Positions 30,844 through 34,858 of a DNA stretch of 34,858 nucleotides are shown here, in pieces. The position numbers were made by a program, and so were the translations under genes. Each line of letters begins with the position of its first letter. The stretch's first letter is position 1. The stretch lies in assembly GCF_001408515.1 (NCBI RefSeq), contig NZ_CYPR01000127.1:1-34858 (forward strand). Direction: 5' to 3'. The DNA is from Jannaschia seosinensis (GTDB lineage Bacteria > Pseudomonadota > Alphaproteobacteria > Rhodobacterales > Rhodobacteraceae). The notes below the pieces were generated by a model. The model saw only the letters and a program-made list of their open reading frames with translations. It ran no database searches and was not told where the DNA came from.

Positions 30844-30856
30844 GGCGGCGACATGA
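30374..30856 (+). CDS. Overlapping open frame inside the C5 methyltransferase gene
   Basis: 160 codons from ATG 30374 in the +1 frame; the frame is open much further upstream, and a TTG at 30293 would add LWPTPRASANENRQ. It contains repeated WPTP/MTPTARD-type motifs (LWPTPQIDSF, DWPTPMANDG, MWMTPTARDH), then GLLGRQVLVTPMAG, LNPLFVEALMGWPTGWTG and WSPWLRRMRCELWRL. I remember these as a recurrent phage protein pattern. Third-position GC is far higher here than in the methyltransferase frame. Its stop overlaps the next gene's start (ATGA), typical of real coupled genes. The ribosome site is weak, so translation, frameshift fusion and relic coding all remain possible. Confidence 0.5.
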   Translation: MNLATTAALWPTPQIDSFRSRGGERKDEKGVDRMARDWPTPMANDGCKPSAGNRRTADLTHAAGMWMTPTARDHKDGATTLANTPVNGLLGRQVLVTPMAGSDTSEPRRTLNPLFVEALMGWPTGWTGFASVAMAWSPWLRRMRCELWRLNCWPMDEAAT

Positions 30857-31068
30857 AGCAATCCCGCCTCATGTCGCTGGTCGAGTCCGTCGCCAACGTC
30901 ATCGTGGGCTACGGCGTCGCCGTGGTCACGCAGATCCTGATCTTCCCGGTCTTCGGGCTGCACACGACGCTGGCGCAGAACCTGAAGATGGGCGCGGTGT
31001 TCACCGTGGTGAGCGTAGCGCGGTCCTATGTCCTGCGGCGGGTTTTCGAGCGGCTACGGCGTATGTGA
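30853..31068 (+). CDS. Small membrane protein (DUF7220-like)
   Basis: 71 residues with two hydrophobic segments: VANVIVGYGVAVVTQILIFPVF (about 13-34) and MGAVFTVVSVARSYVL (about 46-61), and a basic C terminus RRVFERLRRM. It matches what I recall as DUF7220, common beside phage methyltransferases. The start overlaps the stop of the overlapping frame at 30856 and lies 9 nt after the methyltransferase stop. The role is unknown. Confidence 0.75.
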   Translation: MKQSRLMSLVESVANVIVGYGVAVVTQILIFPVFGLHTTLAQNLKMGAVFTVVSVARSYVLRRVFERLRRM

Positions 31069-31183
31069 AGCGGTAGGGCGCTTGTGTAATGGATCCGAGA
31101 TTCAGTTCACGAGCTCAAAAGCTGCTGTGAGGCATTCGGCACCATGATATGCATCTCTTGAGCAGCGAGTGGGGATTCAGAGC

Positions 31184-31567
31184 ATGGTTGTTTTTCGAGA
31201 CAAGGCAGGGCGAGACATCCGAATTGAAGTGGATGGCGACTGTGCTTACGCCTATCACGACGGGAAGAAAGTTGGTGATCTGATCACAACCGGACGGCGT
31301 GAAATTGACGAACGCTCGCCAGATATTCCGGCCGAGATTACCGGTTGGGATGTGGATCCGGCTTATCGTAGAGCCGGCATCGCAACAGAAATGGTCAGCC
31401 AACTCGTAGACGAGATCGGCACGTTACTTCCCGGAAAAAGAGACAGAGGCATTGGTGGTGAGAACGCCTTAACCGATGATGGCCTCCATATCACTTTGAA
31501 GTGTCAAGAGCTTGGGTTGATCTACCCGTTCCCTGATGACGTCGATCCGTGCTCTGAGCGGATTTGA
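31184..31567 (+). CDS. Putative GNAT-type acetyltransferase, probable accessory (moron) gene
   Basis: 127 residues from ATG 31184 (GGGGA 8 nt upstream; a GTG at 31169 would add five). ITGWDVDPAYRRAGIATEMVSQLVDEIG (about 53-80) resembles motif A of GNAT acetyltransferases, with Arg-x-x-Gly-Ile-Ala as the acetyl-CoA loop. The rest is short for the family, and the C-terminal part (LTDDGLHITLKCQELGLI) is not diagnostic. Base composition is visibly lower in GC than neighbouring genes, and the gene stands apart, with 115 bp before it and a hairpin after. This fits a recently acquired accessory gene. The substrate is unknown. Confidence 0.6.
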   Translation: MVVFRDKAGRDIRIEVDGDCAYAYHDGKKVGDLITTGRREIDERSPDIPAEITGWDVDPAYRRAGIATEMVSQLVDEIGTLLPGKRDRGIGGENALTDDGLHITLKCQELGLIYPFPDDVDPCSERI

Positions 31568-31607
31568 GTGAATGGTCTAGACGAAAGTATATAGCCAGCT
31601 GCTTGGT

Positions 31608-31629
31608 CCGCCACCCTTGAGGATGGCGG
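31608..31629. terminator. Weak hairpin between convergent genes
   Basis: CCGCCA (31608-31613) pairs with TGGCGG (31624-31629) across a 10-nt loop. It lies between the stops of the rightward acetyltransferase-like gene (31567) and the leftward DUF3489 gene (31657). There is no strong T-run on either side, so terminator function is uncertain. Confidence 0.3.
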
Positions 31630-31656
31630 CCTTGGTGCTTGGGTCTATCTGCCCGC

Positions 31657-32229
31657 TCAAACAGTTGGAAGTTTGTACACCCGCCCCCGGTTTTCGACCT
31701 TCTCGGAGATCACCTCAAGCCCGAGCTTCTTCTTCAGCGCCCCGGCCATCGCGCCGCGCACCGTGTGCGACTGCCAGCCCGTCGCGGCCATGATCTCCTC
31801 GATGGTCGCGCCGTCCGGCGCGCGCAGCATGGCGATCAGCGTGGCCTGCTTGGTGCCCTCGCGCGGCGTGCGCGCCTTGGGCGCGGCCTTCCGCTCGGTG
31901 GGGGTGTCCGGCGCGGGCTCTTCGGTCGGCGCGTCCGTCGCGCCCGCAGGCGCGGTGTTCGCGTCCTCGGTCTCGATGCCGATGGCGGCGAGGCCTGCGT
32001 CTGTGGCGACCAGCGTGACACCGTGGCCGTCGCCGGTCTCGCGCCAGACGGGCTCGCCCTTGCGCAGGTCGGCGTCGACCTCCTCGAGGAAGCCCTTGGC
32101 GAGCATCGCACCGACCACCTTGGCGGCGGCCCCGCCGCGCAGGCTCTCGGGCAGCGGCAGGGCGATGTGCTCGGGCCGCTGGGCGGCGGCGCTCAGGATC
32201 AGGGCTTGGATGTCGGAAAGTTTGGTCAT
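31657..32229 (-). CDS. DUF3489 family protein
   Basis: 190 residues. The N-terminal part (residues 1-80) looks winged-helix-like: LSDIQALILSAAAQRPEHIALPLPE, GGAAAKVVGAMLAKGFLEEV. A Pro/Ala/Thr-rich linker (about 90-123) follows. The C-terminal 65 residues are the DUF3489 pattern: REGTKQATLIAMLRAPDGATIEEIMAATGWQSHTVRGAM, KKKLGLEVISEKVENRGRVYKL. The second domain is itself a winged-helix-like DNA-binding module. It is transcribed opposite to the terminase genes with the next minus-strand gene. Phage or plasmid regulatory use is plausible; no function is established. Confidence 0.85.
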   Translation of the reverse strand: MTKLSDIQALILSAAAQRPEHIALPLPESLRGGAAAKVVGAMLAKGFLEEVDADLRKGEPVWRETGDGHGVTLVATDAGLAAIGIETEDANTAPAGATDAPTEEPAPDTPTERKAAPKARTPREGTKQATLIAMLRAPDGATIEEIMAATGWQSHTVRGAMAGALKKKLGLEVISEKVENRGRVYKLPTV

Positions 32230-32319
32230 CGTCGTCTCCCGTATCGGGGCGCGCGGGATGCGGGCCCTTCTACGAGGTCGAGCCCGCCAGTCGGCGGGCG
32301 GGACCGGGAGCGGGTCGTC

Positions 32320-32544
32320 TCACTCGGCGTATTCGCCTTCCTTGAAGGCGCTGTCGGTGATCTTGCGCAGCTTGGCGCGGTAGTGGTTCAGGGTGCCGAC
32401 ATGGCCCCAGTTGATCTCGTCGGGGCTAGTCTCGAAATGGTCGGCGCTCAGGGCGGCGAGCCGCTCCAGCATCGCATCGATCTCGGTCTTCGCGGCGATG
32501 AAGGCGTCGAGGGCTTTCGTGTTGTCGGTCGCGCGGCGGGACAT
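32320..32544 (-). CDS. Small protein (DUF6900-like)
   Basis: 74 residues from ATG 32544, with AAGGAG about 9 nt upstream; an in-frame ATG at 32628 has no ribosome site and runs into the divergent promoter region. The sequence ALDAFIAAKTEIDAMLERLAALSADHFETSPDEINWGHVGTLNHY is mostly helical. I recall it as DUF6900, usually paired with DUF3489. It shares a leftward transcript with that gene (gap about 90 bp). The function is unknown. Confidence 0.7.
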   Translation of the reverse strand: MSRRATDNTKALDAFIAAKTEIDAMLERLAALSADHFETSPDEINWGHVGTLNHYRAKLRKITDSAFKEGEYAE

Positions 32545-32607
32545 CGGGCTGGCTCCTTGGGTCGAGTTGCATCGCTTCGTTGGAGTGACGTTCGCTCTCT
32601 CCGGCGC

Positions 32608-32626
32608 GCTTATCAACTCGATAAGC
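32608..32626. promoter_or_regulatory. Inverted repeat between divergent genes, possible operator
   Basis: GCTTATC (32608-32614) and GATAAGC (32620-32626), perfect 7-bp arms around AACTC. It lies in the 113-bp gap between the leftward DUF6900-like gene (start 32544) and the rightward terminase small subunit (start 32658). Placement suits control of one or both. Confidence 0.4.
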
Positions 32627-32657
32627 ACATGATTCTGAATGATAAACGGAGCCGTCG

Positions 32658-33254
32658 ATGCAGGGCATGAGCGAGCGCCAGTACGCCGCCCATGTCGGGC
32701 TGTCGCGGGGCGCGATCCAGAAAGCTAAGACGGCCGAGCGGCTGGTCCTATATCCGGACGGCAGCATCAACGCGGCGGCCAGCGACGCCAGACGTGCCGA
32801 GACGACGGACCCGTCGAAGACGAGAAAGCCGCCCGCGCCGAAGCTGAAGCCCGTCCCCGAGGCTGCCGTGGCCGCCGTCGGCGACACGCTGCGCGAACAG
32901 GGTCTGGCGGTTCCAGCAGTCGGCGGCGGCACGACCTTCCTGCAGGCCAAGACCGCGAACGAGGTGCTGAAGGCGCAGGAGCGGCGCATCCGGCTGCAGA
33001 AGCTGAAGGGGGAGTTGATCGAGCGGGCCCGCGCGCTGGCGCTGGTGTTCCGGCTGGCGCGGGAGGAACGGGACGCGTGGGTAAACTGGCCTGCACGCGC
33101 CGCGGCGCTGATGGCGGCCGAGCTCTCCGCGTCGTGCCGCAACGCGACAGGCCAGCAGATCACCGTGGAGCCAGCCGCGATGCAGAAGGTTCTGGAAAAA
33201 CATGTACGCGCCCACCTCGACGAACTCGCCGAGGTCCGGCCCGACTTCCGGTGA
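32658..33254 (+). CDS. Terminase small subunit
   Basis: 198 residues. The N-terminal HTH, SERQYAAHVGLSRGAIQKAK (residues 5-24), is of the Nu1 type that recognises the packaging site. A Pro/Ala-rich linker (about 45-75) follows. A helical region (TANEVLKAQERRIRLQKLKGELIERARALALVFRLAREERDAW, about 98-140) and a C-terminal part (ATGQQITVEPAAMQKVLEKHV, LDELAEVRPDF) are typical of small terminases paired with GpA-type large subunits. It overlaps the large subunit by 53 nt. Confidence 0.83.
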   Translation: MQGMSERQYAAHVGLSRGAIQKAKTAERLVLYPDGSINAAASDARRAETTDPSKTRKPPAPKLKPVPEAAVAAVGDTLREQGLAVPAVGGGTTFLQAKTANEVLKAQERRIRLQKLKGELIERARALALVFRLAREERDAWVNWPARAAALMAAELSASCRNATGQQITVEPAAMQKVLEKHVRAHLDELAEVRPDFR

Positions 33255-34380
33255 TGATGACGCACTGACGGACTTCGACGGCGCGGGCGAGATCCTGCGC
33301 GCCTGGGGCAACGGGCTGCGGCCCGACCCGGACCTGACCGTTTCGCAATGGGCGGACCGGCACCGAATGCTCTCGGGCCGCGCCTCGGCGGAGCCCGGGC
33401 GATACCGCACTGTTCGCACGCCCTACATGCGCGAGATCATGGACCGGTTGTCGCCGGGCGATCCCTCGCAAAGGGTCGTGTTCATGAAGGCCGCGCAGGT
33501 CGGGGCGACCGAGGCTGGGAACAACTGGATCGGGTTCGCCATCCACCAGGCGCCGGGGCCGATGCTGGCCGTCCAGCCGACGGTGGAACTGGCCAAGCGC
33601 AACTCGCGCCAGCGGATCGACCCGCTGATCGACGAGAGCCCCGAGTTGCGGGAGCGGGTGAAGCCCGCGCGCTCGCGCGACGCCGGCAACACGATGCTGT
33701 CGAAGGAGTTCGCGGGCGGCATTCTGATCATGACTGGCGCGAACTCGGCGGTCGGGCTGCGCTCGACCCCGGCGCGCTACATCTTCCTAGACGAGGTCGA
33801 CGCCTATCCCGCCTCGGCCGACGAGGAAGGCGATCCGGTCACGCTCGCCGAAGCGCGGTCGCTGACCTTCGCCCATCGTCGCAAGGTGCTGCTGGTCTCG
33901 ACGCCGACCATCCGGGGCCTGTCGCGGATCGAGCGAGAATACGAGGCCAGCGACCAGCGGCGGTTCCACGTGCCGTGCCCGCATTGCGGCGCGATGCAGT
34001 GGCTGAAATTCGACCGGCTGCGCTGGCAGAAGGGCCGCCCGGAGACGGCGGAATATCACTGCGAGGGCTGCGACACGCCCATCGCGGAGCATCACAAGAC
34101 GGCGATGCTGGAGGGCGGCGAATGGCGGGCGACCGCCACGGCCGCCGATCCGACCACGGTCGGGTATCACCTCTCCGCACTCTATTCGCCGATCGGCTGG
34201 CTGAGCTGGGAGCGGATCGTGCGGGCATGGGACGCGGCGCAGGGTTCGGACGAGGCGATCAAGGCGTTCCGCAACACGATCCTTGGCGAGACATGGGTCG
34301 AGACCGGGGAAGCGCCGGACTGGCAGCGGCTCTACGACCGGCGCGAGAGGTGGACATCCGGCACCGTGCCCGCGGGCGGG
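33202..34380 (+). pseudogene. Terminase large subunit (GpA type), truncated by an IS6 fragment
   Basis: About 393 phage-encoded codons. The ATPase domain is present: VSQWADRHRMLSGRASAEPG, VVFMKAAQVGATEAGNNW (the Walker-A-like stretch of GpA), MLAVQPTVELAKR, Walker B YIFLDEVDAYP, VLLVSTPT and a zinc site CPHCG ... CEGCD. The gene then reads WTSGTVPAGG and breaks; normal homologues continue into the nuclease domain (a GADVQ-type motif). After 34380 the frame runs through IS6 sequence to 34605, adding about 74 unrelated residues. Without the nuclease it cannot cut concatemers. It may still be transcribed. Confidence 0.88.
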
Positions 34381-34615
34381 AGAATTCGCACCTGCCGTTC
34401 CGACGACGCGAGAGGGCCATGCAGCGCTTTCGGCGAATGCGAAGTCTGCAGAAGTTTGCCGCCGTCCACGCCTCCGTCTCGAACCACTTCAACCAGGAAC
34501 GCAGCCTCTCCAGCCGAGACATCTTCAAGACCAACCGCACCGCCGCTCTCGCCGAGTGGCGCGGTCTTTGCGCAGGATAATGGCCAGGCTCCCTGCCCTT
34601 CCTGAGACTGGTTCG
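34379..34615 (+). mobile_element. IS6-family element, 3' fragment (copy C)
   Basis: Matches the last third of IS6 copy B, from AGAATTCGCACCTGCC (34381, equal to 11570 on) through the stop and the right end CTGAGACTGG (34602-34611). It is in the same orientation as copies A and B. Several substitutions separate it from copy B (for example around 34430-34460), so it is a diverged copy. The frame equivalent to the transposase encodes NSHLPFRRRERAMQRFRRM and LAEWRGLCAG. The left two thirds are absent, so it cannot make transposase. Confidence 0.88.
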
Positions 34616-34621
34616 TATTAG

Positions 34622-34858
34622 CCCGCATAATTCATGAAGCTGCGGACTTGTGCTCCGTGGGATGGTTTCCCCGGTCTCGGTTTTCTTGCGCGCACCCGGT
34701 GTTTGCGTCCGGTTGGCATGCCGGCCGGTGACTTGGGTCTTGGGCGATACGGGTTGATGTTTCTGGGTTTGTCGGGGCGCATGCGTCAGGCTGTTTTCGG
34801 TGGGGCGAGGGCGTCGAAGAGAAGGAGGAGAAGTCCCTTTCGGGGACACGATGCCGGC
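34622..34858 (-). mobile_element. 3' end of another insertion sequence (IS1380-like), running off the window
   Basis: Immediately after the IS6 right end, a sequence beginning CCCGCATAATTCATGAAG looks like an IS terminus. On the minus strand, a frame open from the window edge to a TGA at 34786-34788 encodes 23 residues ending LLFDALAPPKTA, which I recall as the C terminus of IS1380-family transposases. The remaining 160 bp would be its 3' non-coding end. The family assignment rests on this short tail only. Confidence 0.5.
34786..34858 (-). CDS. Transposase C terminus (IS1380-like), partial
   Basis: Last 23 codons of a gene entering from the right edge: a basic stretch CPRKG, then LLLLLFDALAPPKTA and stop. 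Too short for motif analysis. The call depends on recognising the C-terminal peptide. Confidence 0.45.
   Translation of the reverse strand, partial: PASCPRKGLLLLLFDALAPPKTA

Larger units (their letters stand above)
11811..34378. mobile_element. Defective prophage bracketed by IS6-family sequences
   Basis: The genes in this span form a phage genome without structural genes: serine recombinase, phage sigma factor, recombination and replication block, two DNA methyltransferases, and terminase subunits. The left edge is the right end of IS6 copy B, and the right edge is a break inside the large terminase where a third IS6 fragment begins. No portal, protease, capsid, tail or lysis gene is present. 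The recombinase lies about 2 kb inside the left edge and points left. No att site repeats could be identified. Confidence 0.8.

Overview
The window is GC-rich DNA from an alphaproteobacterium. Gene content and operator-like sequences point to Rhodobacterales (Paracoccus/Rhodobacter-like), but this is inferred from family resemblance and not from any rRNA or marker gene. No tRNA, rRNA or CRISPR array was seen.

Region 1 (1-9329) is a chromosomal iron-siderophore uptake locus. On the minus strand, reading from about 6432 down to 1, it encodes a siderophore-interacting reductase with an N-terminal DUF2218 domain, a TonB-dependent siderophore receptor, an ABC ATPase, two tandem paralogous periplasmic binding proteins and a permease that runs off the window. 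On the plus strand, a translationally coupled operon encodes a small exported cysteine protein, ExbB, two ExbDs and TonB, the energising complex for the receptor. The second ExbD has Asn where the protonatable membrane Asp normally sits. An IscR type-1-like palindrome precedes the receptor gene and a matching half-site precedes the exbB operon, suggesting joint iron/Fe-S control.

Region 2 (about 9490-11810) is an insertion-sequence pile-up: an IS256-family transposase broken by a frameshift and cut by an IS6-family element, which is itself cut by a second, complete IS6-family element.

Region 3 (about 11811-34378) is a defective prophage. Its parts are: a terminator; a DUF3883 nuclease-like gene; a minus-strand large serine recombinase cassette; a divergent 749-residue protein I do not recognise; a Com-like zinc protein; a phage sigma factor; a replication/recombination block (Sak4-like ATPase, putative ssDNA-binding protein, helicase, Cas4-like nuclease, primase-helicase, RuvC-like resolvase); a ParB-methyltransferase fusion; a C5-cytosine methyltransferase with a strongly biased overlapping frame; small accessory genes; and terminase small and large subunits. 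The intergenic stretches are rich in structure: three GTCTAACA repeats spaced 11 and 22 bp, a GNRA-loop hairpin abutting the sigma-factor start, a duplicated leader element, and a cluster of palindromes after the primase-helicase that could be an origin.

Region 4 (34379-34858): the large terminase is cut just before its nuclease domain by the 3' part of a third, diverged IS6-family copy in the same orientation as the others. This is followed by the 3' end of another transposase on the minus strand (IS1380-like). Portal, capsid and tail genes are absent, so the element cannot package itself from this sequence alone.
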